This document shows, in pieces, positions 8,700 through 17,347 of a DNA stretch of 58,912 bases; the first letter of the stretch is position 1, and each line of letters starts with the position of its first letter. The notes beneath the pieces are model-generated. The model searched no databases and was not told where the DNA came from. It was given only the letters and a program-made list of their open reading frames with translations. This stretch comes from Porticoccus sp. W117. GTDB taxonomy: Bacteria; Pseudomonadota; Gammaproteobacteria; Pseudomonadales; Porticoccaceae. The DNA lies in assembly GCF_030341905.1 (NCBI RefSeq), contig NZ_JATAAF010000017.1, positions 1 through 58,912 of the forward strand, written 5' to 3'. The position numbers and the translations under genes were made by a program.

Positions 8700-9908
8700 A
8701 TGAAAGTTATTCATTTAATACGTCATTCGGCGCTCGCCCTGTGCATTGTTTTTATTAGTGGTTTCAGCGCTGTATCTGTTGCTGAAAATGAAGTGTCAGG
8801 TAAAGCTAAATTTGCCCAAAACTATCAAGCTTCGGCGCAACAACTGTTAAGAACAAAAGTGCGTTTGCAAGACTTTCGCAAAAAGCTGCCTATGGCCAAA
8901 GATCCTCAGGAAAAAGCCACCCTGAAAGCAGTGATCGAACAGTTTTCCAATGGCGCTGAGGTTCCTGTGGAACAGCTCAACAATGCAATTGCCACGTTTG
9001 AAAATCACAATGGCCAATTTTCTGATGAAGTGATGGATGCCATGATACTGATCAGTGCCTGTGCCTTGTTGGCTGAAGGTGAAACTCAGGCAATAGCCAA
9101 GCCGTACTTGCCGAAAGTGCAGGACGCCACACTCACAAAAGCCGCCCTGGCGCGTATTGAAGATCGTTTATCTGGCTTTTCCAGTGATATTAATTTTTAC
9201 CAAAGTGTGTCGGATTTTTTGCGGGACTATAGATTCATCAATCGGTTATTCGATACCGCCCACAGCAGTCATTTAAAAGACGGTATTGCGGGTAGCGGCA
9301 CATGGAATATCAACGATTTTGTTACTGCCAGCGACGAACATCGCCCGCTGGTTAAAGCCCAGGTACACAAGTTCAGCGATTACTACCTGAAGCGTTATGA
9401 CCAGCCAGAAATCGTTAAACAGATGTCAGACTCAGAAAAGCTCAACCTGTGGCGTATGCGCGGTTCACGCTACCATGTGGATTATCTGGATATTGGTATG
9501 ACATTACCGGAGCTGGCGTTCAACGGTTTGGATGGGAATGCTCATACTACCGACCAGTATCGTGGCAACTTTCTGTTGCTGGATTTCTGGACCACCACCT
9601 GTGGCCCCTGTAAAAAAGCCATGCCTGATAAAGATGCCCTGGTAAAACAGATGAAGGCGCAGAGCAAGGCTTTTCAATTGGTGAGTATTGCCTGCGATGA
9701 AGATATTGACGATGTGCATCTCTATCGTGAAGAAGATTTTCCCATGGACTGGACAAACTGGCACTTCCCCGCAAATACACAGCATGGAGAATCGTTGGCC
9801 ATTAGAGCCTATCCCACCTACATTCTGGTTTCTCCGCAAGGAGAAATTCTTGAGACAGGCAATGACTTTGATGCCATGGCTAAAATAGTCCGGGATAGTC
9901 TGAAATGA
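8700..9908 (+). CDS. Periplasmic thioredoxin-fold protein, CGPC active site (cassette 1, paralogue A)
   Basis: A 402-residue protein. A signal peptide (about 1-28) sends it to the periplasm. Residues about 30-260 form a mainly alpha-helical domain that I do not recognise. From about 270 a TlpA/thioredoxin-like domain follows (LLLDFWTTTCGPCKKAMPD), with active site Cys301-Gly-Pro-Cys304, the same CGPC as reducing thioredoxins, and a cis-Pro candidate in RAYPTY. ATG 8700 is preferred because GGGAG lies six bases upstream; an in-frame ATG at 8679 would weaken the signal peptide. The next gene overlaps by 4 bp and is a clear paralogue over its full length. The role is probably thiol-disulfide exchange linked to the neighbouring receptor; the partner is unknown. 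Confidence 0.82.
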   Translation: MKVIHLIRHSALALCIVFISGFSAVSVAENEVSGKAKFAQNYQASAQQLLRTKVRLQDFRKKLPMAKDPQEKATLKAVIEQFSNGAEVPVEQLNNAIATFENHNGQFSDEVMDAMILISACALLAEGETQAIAKPYLPKVQDATLTKAALARIEDRLSGFSSDINFYQSVSDFLRDYRFINRLFDTAHSSHLKDGIAGSGTWNINDFVTASDEHRPLVKAQVHKFSDYYLKRYDQPEIVKQMSDSEKLNLWRMRGSRYHVDYLDIGMTLPELAFNGLDGNAHTTDQYRGNFLLLDFWTTTCGPCKKAMPDKDALVKQMKAQSKAFQLVSIACDEDIDDVHLYREEDFPMDWTNWHFPANTQHGESLAIRAYPTYILVSPQGEILETGNDFDAMAKIVRDSLK

Positions 9909-11161
9909 GCAATAAGATGAAGAATATTAGAAATCAGAAAAAAACATTGAGCCTTTCGGCACTGGTGATTGCGGCCTTGCTGTCAGGATGCAATGAAGAC
10001 AGTAAGCAAATGGCTGCGAAAGGTGAGCACGGCGACCATTCCCCGGAAAACGCTTCGCAAGACAATAAGGCCATCAACCTGAAATGGACGAAAAGTGATA
10101 CCTTGACCATCAGGAAAAAAATGATCGGCACGCTGACTAGAATTGAGCGCGCTGAAACTGACCAACAGCGCGCCCGTGAACAAAGTGAGCTGGATAAACT
10201 GAAAAGTGAATTCGATGGGCTGTTGCCTGCGGTTCGTCAGGCAGTTGACTATGTGCAAAACCATCCCGGTGATCTCAGTGATCAGACTATGGATGCCATG
10301 ATGCTGATAATGGCTGCTGCCAGGGTGGCAGAAGGTGAGGTGAAAGCACTCGCCGGTGGTTCTGTTGGCGCTGTTGAACAGCTGCTGCTGACAGAAGCAG
10401 GCAGTACTCGCCTTATGGAGCGAAGTGTTGATATTGACAATGATCTGTTCGATCTTGAAACGATCGCTTCCTATTCCGAAGACACTGCCTTTCTGGACAC
10501 TCTGTTCGTCACCATCGATAACAAAAGACTCAAGGATGCCATGGTGGTTTCCGCTACCTGGAACCTGAACAGATTTGTTTCAGGCACTCCCGCGCAACGG
10601 CAGGCCTACCGAATTCGCAATCACCTGTACACTGATTATTACCTTGCTGAGTATGGCGCTCCGGAAAAGGTAGAAGCGATGTCTGAAAAAGCTCGCCGGG
10701 ATTATTGGATTGTTCGCGGTGCTCGTTTTCATGTCGACAACCTGGATATTGGCGATACCGTGCCGGAACTGGAGGTGACAGACCTGCAAGGCCAGCCAGT
10801 TGCCGCCGCTGACCATAGCAATAAATGGCGTATCCTGGATTTCTGGACAACTGATTGTGCTTTTTGCAAAAAAGCAATGCCAGATAAACTGGTTTTGGTG
10901 AATGAATTGCCAAAAGATCAATTTGAATACATCAGTATTGCCTGTGATCAGGAAGCGGAAGATGTGCTGCTCTACCAGGAAGAAGACTTTGCCATGCCCT
11001 GGACGAACTGGCACCTGCCTGCTGAAACCGAGCGGGGCTTTTCTTGGGCAATTCGCAGTTACCCAACCTATTTTATTGTGTCCCCGGATGGCAAGATTAT
11101 GAAAAAAAGCAGTCACTTCCCATCAATTTCTGCAGCGATGGAAGGGTATTTAAAAGAATAG
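9905..11161 (+). CDS. Thioredoxin-fold lipoprotein, CAFC active site (cassette 1, paralogue B)
   Basis: A 418-residue protein whose signal peptide ends in a lipobox (ALLSGC, Cys about 29), so it is membrane-anchored on the periplasmic side. It matches paralogue A along its length: shared helical segments (MDAMMLI, SATWNLNRFV, VRGARFHVDNLDIG) and a C-terminal thioredoxin domain with Cys318-Ala-Phe-Cys321. The CGPC/CAFC difference suggests different redox potentials, so one may recharge the other. The ATGA overlap with paralogue A indicates translational coupling. A bidirectional terminator follows. The thiol-redox assignment is strong; the physiological substrate is unknown. Confidence 0.82.
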   Translation: MSNKMKNIRNQKKTLSLSALVIAALLSGCNEDSKQMAAKGEHGDHSPENASQDNKAINLKWTKSDTLTIRKKMIGTLTRIERAETDQQRAREQSELDKLKSEFDGLLPAVRQAVDYVQNHPGDLSDQTMDAMMLIMAAARVAEGEVKALAGGSVGAVEQLLLTEAGSTRLMERSVDIDNDLFDLETIASYSEDTAFLDTLFVTIDNKRLKDAMVVSATWNLNRFVSGTPAQRQAYRIRNHLYTDYYLAEYGAPEKVEAMSEKARRDYWIVRGARFHVDNLDIGDTVPELEVTDLQGQPVAAADHSNKWRILDFWTTDCAFCKKAMPDKLVLVNELPKDQFEYISIACDQEAEDVLLYQEEDFAMPWTNWHLPAETERGFSWAIRSYPTYFIVSPDGKIMKKSSHFPSISAAMEGYLKE

Positions 11162-11184
11162 CCATAAACCTCAGAAAGCAGCGC

Positions 11185-11220
11185 AAAAAAAACGCCAGCA
11201 AAAAAGCTGGCGTTTTTTTT
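11185..11220. terminator. Bidirectional Rho-independent terminator
   Basis: An A-tract, AACGCCAGC, a 6-base loop, GCTGGCGTT and a T-tract form a perfect stem usable in both directions. It separates the convergent thioredoxin lipoprotein gene (plus) and the prolyl oligopeptidase gene (minus). Confidence 0.9.
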
Positions 11221-11228
11221 AATCTCTG

Positions 11229-11300
11229 GTCATCCCCGCGTTGTACGGCTATGCCTCAGCCTTGCGGCTGCCCAAATTAAAAATTTGTCGCGGGGGTGAC
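11229..11300. repeat. Inverted repeat GTCATCCCCGCG ... CGCGGGGGTGAC
   Basis: Twelve-base arms at 11229-11240 and 11289-11300 flank 48 bases with smaller palindromes. It resembles a short intergenic repeat unit and lies between the bidirectional terminator and the peptidase stop codon. No second copy was recognised in the window. Confidence 0.55.
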
Positions 11301-11310
11301 GTCGTTCAGG

Positions 11311-13488
11311 TTACTTCCCGTAACCCTCCGGTAATTCCAGCCCGGTGTGCTTGGCAATAAACGCCCACATATCGGAATATTCCTCGATGGTTTTGTGGGT
11401 GGGTTTGCCAGAGCCATGGCCGGCGTTGCTTTCAATGCGAATTAACATTGGCTTGTCGCCTGTGTAAGCGTGTTGCATAGCGGCGATGTATTTAAAGCTG
11501 TGCCCCGGTACAACCCGGTCGTCGGTATCTGCGGTGTTTACCATAACCGCCGGGTAGTCCAGATCGGCAGCGTTGTGGTATGGCGAGTATTTGATCTGTG
11601 CGGCAAATTCATCCGGATTGGCGGAGTTGCCATAATCATCCACCCAGTAGCGACCAGCGGTAAACTGGTTGAAGCGCAGCATATCCATTACGCCCACAGT
11701 GGGCAGGGCGGCGGCGTACAGTTCCGGACGCTGGTTGATGGTGGCACCAATCAGCAAGCCGCCGTTGGAACGGCCGTAGCTGGCCAGGTGTTCCGGGCTG
11801 GTGTAGCCCTCTTTGATCAGGTATTCGGCACCGGCGTGGAAATCATCGAACACATTCTGCTTGTTCAGTTTGGTGCCCGCTTTGTGCCATTTTTCTCCGT
11901 ACTCACCGCCACCGCGCAAATTGCACACCGCGTAGATGCCACCCATTTCCATCCAGGCGAGGTTTGCCACTGAAAAGCGTGGTTTAAGGGAGATGTTGAA
12001 ACCGCCATAGCCATAGATCAGGGTAGGGTTTTTGCCATCCAGCTCAACGCCTTTTTTGTGGCTGATGATCATGGGGATTTTGGTGCCATCTTTGGACGGG
12101 TAGAACACTTGTTTGGACTCGTAATCGTCCGGATTGAAAGCCAGTTCAGGCTGCTTCCACAAGGTGCTTTCACCGGTTTCTACGTTGTAGCGGTAGATGG
12201 TGCCAGGGCGGGTGTAGCCAGAGAAACTGTAGAAGGTCTCCGGCTCTTCGGCCTTGCCACCAAAACCGCTGGCAGAGCCAATACCTGGCAGCTCAACCGT
12301 GCCGGCGGGCTTGCCATCCATGTCGAACAGGCGCACTTCAGTAAGGGCGTCTTTCAGGTATTGGGCGATAAACTTGCCACCGACCAGGCTGAGGCCATCC
12401 AGGTTCAGGTCCTGTTCCGGAATTACCTCAACCCAGTTTTCCTCCGTTGGATTGTCCAGATCGATCATTACCACGCGACGCAAAGGTGCATTGTGGGTGG
12501 TGACGAAGTAGAGCTTGCTGCCGGCTGAGTGCACCAATCCCCAGGCATAATCAAAGTTATCGATCAGGGTCACGGGCGCCGCATCGGGCTTGGTGCGGTC
12601 AATATACTGCACTCGATAACGACGGTCCGTACCGGTACGGGTGTAGATCAACAGATAGCGGTTGTCATCGGTCAGTGATGGCGAGAAACCCCACTCTGGC
12701 TCGTCTTTGTTCTCGAAAATCACCACGTCTTCGCTCTGGGGGGTGCCCAGCTTGTGGAAATAGACTTTCTGGAAGTGGTTCAGGCTCTGGAAGTCCGCGC
12801 CGCTTTCGGGGATTGGGAAACGGCTGTAGTAAAAGCCGGATTCGTCTTCCAGCCAGTTGACGCCAAAGCCGTATTTGGTGCCGAGGATTTCGTCGTCCAG
12901 TACCTTGCCGCTGTCCACATCGAGGATTTTCCCGGTGCGCCAGTCGGAACCATCTTCCTGAATGCCATAAGCGATGTACTTGCCGCTGGGGCTGTAATTC
13001 ACCTCTGCCAGAGCGGTGGTGCCATCGTCAGACCAGGTGTTGGGGTCCATCACCAACGTTGGCTCGTCGTCCAGGCTGGTCATTTGGTAGACCGGGCTCT
13101 GGTTCTGCAGTCCGGAGTTCATGCGCAGGAAGTAGCGGTCACCTTTTTTAGTGGGCATCCCCACTTTGGCGTAATCCCACAGTTGGGTCATGCGCTGTTC
13201 AATTTGCTTGCGCTCAGGCATGGACTGCAGGTAGTCGTTGGTGACAGCGTTTTGTTCTTTTACCCACTGAGCCACTTGCGGGTTGTCGCGAACATCATCT
13301 TCCAGCCAGCGGTAGGGGTCTGCCACCTTGGTGCCGTGGTAGTCGTCCACAACGGTTTCATCCCGCTTGCTGTCCGGGTAGGTAAACGCCGATTTGGCAG
13401 CAGGGGCTTGTTGGTCGCCGCCGGAACAGGCGGTGAGTGTGGCTACCACGGTCAGGCCAACCAATGGTGCCAATAGCTTGCGGGACAT
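11311..13488 (-). CDS. Prolyl oligopeptidase (S9A), lipoprotein
   Basis: A 725-residue peptidase that cuts short peptides after proline. The N-terminus has a lipoprotein signal (TVVATLTAC, Cys about 21), so the enzyme is exported and anchored. The beta-propeller begins near DDYHGTKVADPYRWLEDDV, a typical S9A opening. The C-terminal alpha/beta-hydrolase domain has the nucleophile Ser574 in YGRSNGG, the acid in DTDDRVVPGHS and the His in NAGHGSGKPT. ATG 13488 is preceded by GAGGAGAGAGG, so upstream in-frame starts are rejected. It is convergent with the thioredoxin lipoprotein gene. Together with the exported gamma-glutamyltransferase and the TonB receptor it suggests peptide handling around cassette 1, an inference from location only. 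Confidence 0.93.
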   Translation of the reverse strand: MSRKLLAPLVGLTVVATLTACSGGDQQAPAAKSAFTYPDSKRDETVVDDYHGTKVADPYRWLEDDVRDNPQVAQWVKEQNAVTNDYLQSMPERKQIEQRMTQLWDYAKVGMPTKKGDRYFLRMNSGLQNQSPVYQMTSLDDEPTLVMDPNTWSDDGTTALAEVNYSPSGKYIAYGIQEDGSDWRTGKILDVDSGKVLDDEILGTKYGFGVNWLEDESGFYYSRFPIPESGADFQSLNHFQKVYFHKLGTPQSEDVVIFENKDEPEWGFSPSLTDDNRYLLIYTRTGTDRRYRVQYIDRTKPDAAPVTLIDNFDYAWGLVHSAGSKLYFVTTHNAPLRRVVMIDLDNPTEENWVEVIPEQDLNLDGLSLVGGKFIAQYLKDALTEVRLFDMDGKPAGTVELPGIGSASGFGGKAEEPETFYSFSGYTRPGTIYRYNVETGESTLWKQPELAFNPDDYESKQVFYPSKDGTKIPMIISHKKGVELDGKNPTLIYGYGGFNISLKPRFSVANLAWMEMGGIYAVCNLRGGGEYGEKWHKAGTKLNKQNVFDDFHAGAEYLIKEGYTSPEHLASYGRSNGGLLIGATINQRPELYAAALPTVGVMDMLRFNQFTAGRYWVDDYGNSANPDEFAAQIKYSPYHNAADLDYPAVMVNTADTDDRVVPGHSFKYIAAMQHAYTGDKPMLIRIESNAGHGSGKPTHKTIEEYSDMWAFIAKHTGLELPEGYGK

Positions 13489-13645
13489 ACCTCTCTCCTC
13501 AGTTTTTAGTCGTAATCTGTACAAATAACCGAGGGAGCCTATTGTTTTTGGAATAAATAGGCAAGGTATTGACTAATTTTGAGAATTTTTAAAGGTTATA
13601 TTGGGAATTGTGTAGTTTTTGTTTTGATTGATTGGCAAATAATGC

Positions 13646-14206
13646 CTATTTATTCTTATTGGAAAACTGCCGCTGCACAATATGCTGGATCAGCGCCTCC
13701 TGGGCAGCGGTTTCTTCTTCGGTAAAGTTGATGCGCAGGTGGAAGGAGTGCTCGGAATCATCGGCGTTTATTTCGCAGGCAACCACTTCGCCGTTGATCA
13801 CCAGGTGAGTGTTGGCGGGTTTGAGGGTGATGTTGAGTCGCAATTTCTGGCCCACCGGCAAGCGTTCATCGCCACTGAAGGCAATGCCACAGCCACTGAT
13901 GTTTACTTCGGTGTCCCGTTGCTGGTGCTCTACCACCAGGCGCTCGTCGCCAATAATTTCATCGGTGAGCACTTCAATTTTCTGGTTGAGTAGCCCCAGC
14001 ACTTTGGCGGTGGTTGGGTTTTCACGCCACATGACGTTGATTAACCCATTCAGCTCGCGATCAATTTTGGCGAGCACATGGGCTGCGGTAATTCCTACAT
14101 CCTGAGCATTGTTGGCGGTGTCGTTGGCGGCATCGTCCAGCAGGCTGTAGCTCAGGCCAATGGTGTCGTTGATGCGGAAATAGCGGCGGCGTTCGGTTTG
14201 GCTCAC
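13646..14206 (-). CDS. PilZ domain protein
   Basis: A 186-residue cytoplasmic protein. It opens with ERRRYFRINDTIGLSY, which carries the RxxxR-type motif of PilZ domains that bind cyclic di-GMP. A helical middle part (about 45-100) is followed by a second conserved block with NISGCGIAFSGDE, corresponding to the D/NxSxxG element. The layout, with a helical insert between the two halves, is common in marine gammaproteobacteria. Start GTG 14206, with AGAGAA upstream. It lies downstream of pomAB on the same strand but is separated from it by a repeat pair, so co-transcription is uncertain; a link to motility control is plausible. Confidence 0.8.
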   Translation of the reverse strand: MSQTERRRYFRINDTIGLSYSLLDDAANDTANNAQDVGITAAHVLAKIDRELNGLINVMWRENPTTAKVLGLLNQKIEVLTDEIIGDERLVVEHQQRDTEVNISGCGIAFSGDERLPVGQKLRLNITLKPANTHLVINGEVVACEINADDSEHSFHLRINFTEEETAAQEALIQHIVQRQFSNKNK

Positions 14207-14232
14207 GGTTGTTCTCTTTTGTGTTTTCTGGT

Positions 14233-14317
14233 GGTGGATTACGCCTTCGGCTAATCCCCCCTACATTGGTTATAAATTTGCGTAGGGTGGATTAGTCGCG
14301 AAGCGACGTAATCCACC
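14233..14317. repeat. Palindromic intergenic repeat (GTAGGGTGGATTA family), inverted pair
   Basis: Units 14233-14264 and 14282-14317 are inverted copies filling the gap between pomB and the PilZ gene. Each has TGGATTACG and TAATCC arms around a variable GC-rich tip. Confidence 0.88.
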
Positions 14318-14327
14318 ACAAATTCAG

Positions 14328-15404
14328 CTACAACAAATCTTCCAAAGCACTGATGTCTTCCTGGCTGATGCCATCGTCCACCTGCAGGCTTTGGAACAGG
14401 CTGCTGGCACCCTGGTTCAGGGTTTTCAGACTTTCGGTGACATTACTGTTTAGACCCTGGCGAATAATTAGCTCAACCCGGCGATTTTGGGCGCGGTTGC
14501 CCTGGCTGTCGTTTTTGGCCACGGGTTTGGTGTCGCCGTAGCCGGTTACCCGAAAGCGCTTGTGATCCACCACGCGGTTTTTCTGTAATTCGTGGTTTAC
14601 CGCCAGCGCCCGTGCTGTGGACAAATCCCAATTGGAGCGGAACTGGCGTGTGGCGATGGGGATGTTGTCGGTGTGACCTTCCACGGCGATCTTGCCGCCC
14701 ACGTCTTTCAGCAGGAAGCGTATTTTGTCCAGTACCGGCACAAAGGCGGGGTTGATATCGGCGGAGCCGGAGGGGAACGACCCCTGTTCGAGGATGCGGA
14801 TAGTGATATTGCGCCCGGCGCTGTTTACTTCTACCTTGCCCGCCTTGATTTCTTCATCCAGGGCTTCGGCAATGCGCTTGGCGTCTGCTTCGGTTTGCTG
14901 AATCAGTTTTTTCAGCTGTTCGATCAGGGCTTTGCGGGCTTCATCCGCTTTCAATTCTTCTTCTGTTTGGGCGTCCTGCTCGCCGCCTTCTCCCTCGCCC
15001 TTGCCTTTACCCTTGTCGCCTTCATCCACTTCGCCCTGGCCTTTGCCTTTTTCCGATTCGCCTTCTTCCTTGCTGCGAATGTCCAGGGTATTGCGGTTCG
15101 AATCCACGGTTTTTTGCCGCACCACGTTTTCCACTGTGGGGTCGTCCGGGCGGGCGGGGCTGAATTCACGGGCGATAATGCTGGTGCCTTTGGGAATGTC
15201 TTTGACGTTGACTTCGTTTTGCACGCCAAAGGCGTCTTTCATGGAACCGGCCACTTGCTTGTACTTCTGCACGTCCATTTCTGAGAAGGACAGCAGCAGT
15301 ACAAAGAAGCACATCAGCAGTGACATCAAATCGGCGAAGGTCGCCAGCCAGGCAGGGAGGCCTCCGGGGGCTTCGTCGTCGTCAGAATCTTCAAATTCGA
15401 TCAT
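14328..15404 (-). CDS. pomB: Flagellar motor stator protein PomB (MotB family)
   Basis: A 358-residue stator subunit. The short acidic N-terminus leads into one membrane helix with the ion-binding Asp25 (WLATFADLMSLLMCFFVLLL); the following FSEMDVQKYKQVAGSMKDAFG and VKDIPKGTSIIA match PomB of sodium-driven motors. The C-terminus is an OmpA-like peptidoglycan-binding domain (VEGHTDNIPI, GYGDTKPVA, NRRVELI). Residues about 100-150 form an unusual linker of Glu, Lys and Gly repeats followed by a coiled-coil-like helix. The gene lies 27 bp after pomA on the same strand. Sodium specificity is inferred from similarity to PomB rather than MotB. Confidence 0.92.
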   Translation of the reverse strand: MIEFEDSDDDEAPGGLPAWLATFADLMSLLMCFFVLLLSFSEMDVQKYKQVAGSMKDAFGVQNEVNVKDIPKGTSIIAREFSPARPDDPTVENVVRQKTVDSNRNTLDIRSKEEGESEKGKGQGEVDEGDKGKGKGEGEGGEQDAQTEEELKADEARKALIEQLKKLIQQTEADAKRIAEALDEEIKAGKVEVNSAGRNITIRILEQGSFPSGSADINPAFVPVLDKIRFLLKDVGGKIAVEGHTDNIPIATRQFRSNWDLSTARALAVNHELQKNRVVDHKRFRVTGYGDTKPVAKNDSQGNRAQNRRVELIIRQGLNSNVTESLKTLNQGASSLFQSLQVDDGISQEDISALEDLL

Positions 15405-15431
15405 GCTGTTGAGAACCAGTAGGGCGGCAAA

Positions 15432-16208
15432 TCAGGCCGCGCTTTCCTCAGCTTCCAGCTCCCGCTTGGATGGATCCAGATAGGCTTTCAGCGTGGATTC
15501 AATCACCCGCGGATTCTGGCCTTCCTGAATACCCATTACCCCGTCGATGCACATGGCCATCACTCGGCCTTCTTCGGTTTTGCGCAGGGTGAGTTTGTCG
15601 GCGATGGGGCTGGCGAACATATTGGCGATCATGGCGCCGTACAGGGTGGTGAGCAGCGCCACCGCCATGGCGGGGCCAATGGCTTTGGGGTCGTCCATAT
15701 TGCCGAGCATTTTTACCAGGCCGATCAGGGTGCCGATCATTCCCATAGCGGGGGCTACGTCAGCGGTGGCTTCAAATACTTTGGCACCCCAGGTGTGGCG
15801 GTCGATGGTTTGCTTCATTTCCTTCATCATCACAGTCCTAACCAGATTGGCGTCGTGACCATCCACCAGCATTTTGATGCCGTCATCGAGGAATTTGTTG
15901 CTGATTTCCTGGCCGTCCAGAGCGATCAAGCCTTCTTTGCGGGCGATTTTTGCCAACTCGACAATCTGAGGTATCAGTTCTTCCGGTTTTTCCAGCTTGA
16001 AAATAAAGGCCCGCATGGCCACCTTGAAGGCCATCAGGTATTCCTTGAGGTTGAACTTCATCAACACCACAAGGATGGTGCCAACCGCCACAATCAAAAT
16101 AGATGCCGTATCCACAAACGCCATAATGTCGGCGTCTTCACCAGCAAGCATTGCTGCAATAATTGTTGCTGTGGCGCCCAAAAGCCCGAGCAGAGTTGCC
16201 AGATCCAC
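15432..16208 (-). CDS. pomA: Flagellar motor stator protein PomA (MotA family)
   Basis: A 258-residue membrane protein with four helices: two near the N-terminus (MDLATLLGLLGATATIIAA and the stretch after AFVDTAS) and two in the C-terminal half (APAMGMIGTLIGLVKML; GPAMAVALLTTLYGAMIAN). The large cytoplasmic loop between them has the charged residues that contact the rotor. With PomB it forms the ion channel that drives flagellar rotation. The ATG at 16208 has AGGAG upstream. It is the first gene of a pomA-pomB pair, transcribed away from etfB across a 389-bp gap. No other flagellar gene is in the window. Confidence 0.93.
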   Translation of the reverse strand: MDLATLLGLLGATATIIAAMLAGEDADIMAFVDTASILIVAVGTILVVLMKFNLKEYLMAFKVAMRAFIFKLEKPEELIPQIVELAKIARKEGLIALDGQEISNKFLDDGIKMLVDGHDANLVRTVMMKEMKQTIDRHTWGAKVFEATADVAPAMGMIGTLIGLVKMLGNMDDPKAIGPAMAVALLTTLYGAMIANMFASPIADKLTLRKTEEGRVMAMCIDGVMGIQEGQNPRVIESTLKAYLDPSKRELEAEESAA

Positions 16209-16597
16209 AGGATACTCCTTTATTGATAACCTACTGAAATAAATAGGTTTCTATTCTTGTTATCGATAGTTTTAGCCGATGGTAGCAGGGCGAACTCAAA
16301 AGGCGCCACAAGCGTGGCTGCGTTTTGAGCAGCAGTCGACTTTTACGGCTTTGCTCTCCGTTATCGTCTGCCAGGGAGATTACTTTAGGTTGTTCTGCAT
16401 TTTGTTATCACAGGCGGAGCATTTGAATTCGATCAGTGTCCTACTCTTACACATTCGCGACGGTTGCTGATCAAAAAACGGCCAACCTGATAGCGGGTGG
16501 CAAAGTGCCGTGGTAGTCTCTGCCCGGTTTAAAAGGGTATTTGCTGAACAGCCGTGCCCACTGTTTATAGATCGATACACTGTGTTCGGAGAAATCC
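16209..16597. other. 389-bp divergent intergenic region between pomA and etfB
   Basis: No convincing gene was found here. Short open frames lack ribosome binding sites and family features. The region must hold the promoters for pomA (left) and etfBA (right). GGAGAAATCC directly precedes the etfB ATG and AGGAGTATCC the pomA ATG. No clear palindrome or sigma-28-type promoter was recognised. Confidence 0.5.
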
Positions 16598-17347
16598 ATG
16601 AAAATTCTGGTAGCGGTAAAACGCGTGATTGACTACAACGTCAAGGCCCGCGCCAAGCCTGACGGCTCGGCGGTGGATCTGGCCAATGTAAAAATGGCCA
16701 TCAACCCGTTTTGTGAAATTGCGGTGGAAGAAGCGGTGCGCCTGAAAGAAAAAGGCATCGCTACAGAAGTAGTCACCGTCTCTATTGGCCCCCAGCAGTC
16801 TCAGGAGCAGCTTCGCACTTCTCTGGCCCTGGGCGCTGATCGCGGCATTCTGATTCAAACCGACGCCGAGCTGGAACCCCTGGCGGTAGCCAAGTGCCTG
16901 AAAGCGGTATGCGATAAAGAGCAGCCAGACATTGTACTGCTGGGCAAACAGGCCATCGATGGCGACAACAACCAGACTGGCCAGATGTTGGCGGCCATCA
17001 GCGGCTACCCGCAAGGCACCTTTGCCAGTGTGCTGGAAGTGGCCGATGGCGCTGTGGAAGTAACTCGAGAGGTGGATGGCGGCCTGCAAACCCTGAAACT
17101 CAACTTGCCCGCTATTGTGACTACCGACTTGCGCCTTAACGAGCCTCGTTATGCGTCACTGCCCAATATTATGAAAGCCAAGAGCAAGCCCATGGACACT
17201 ACCAGCCCGGACGAACTGGGTGTGGATGTGACGCCACGCACCAAGGTGCTGAAAGTAGCACCACCAGCCCAGCGTGAGGCGGGCGTTAAGGTGGCCGATG
17301 TGGCGGAACTGTTGGACAAACTGAAAAACGAGGCGAAGGTGATCTGA
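16598..17347 (+). CDS. etfB: Electron transfer flavoprotein, beta subunit
   Basis: A 249-residue protein that binds AMP and, with EtfA, carries electrons from acyl-CoA and other dehydrogenases to ETF-ubiquinone oxidoreductase. It begins with [16 protein letters not shown] and has the conserved [18 protein letters not shown]. The block [17 protein letters not shown] and the dehydrogenase-recognition region [18 protein letters not shown] are typical. Length and spacing are normal. The stop overlaps the etfA start by one base (TGATG), so the two subunits are translationally coupled. Confidence 0.97.
   Translation: MKILVAVKRVIDYNVKARAKPDGSAVDLANVKMAINPFCEIAVEEAVRLKEKGIATEVVTVSIGPQQSQEQLRTSLALGADRGILIQTDAELEPLAVAKCLKAVCDKEQPDIVLLGKQAIDGDNNQTGQMLAAISGYPQGTFASVLEVADGAVEVTREVDGGLQTLKLNLPAIVTTDLRLNEPRYASLPNIMKAKSKPMDTTSPDELGVDVTPRTKVLKVAPPAQREAGVKVADVAELLDKLKNEAKVI

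Noticed and set aside
11311-13488. Lasso-peptide isopeptidase instead of prolyl oligopeptidase
   Set aside because: The N-terminal DDYHGTKVADPYRWLED opening and the GRSNGG, DTDDRVVP and NAGHGSGK motifs are ordinary S9A, and no lasso precursor, B or C genes are present.
14207-16597. tRNA or small RNA gene in the larger gaps near pomAB and etfBA
   Set aside because: No cloverleaf with a T-loop GTTCRA and matching acceptor stem was found; hairpins there belong to repeat elements or are absent.
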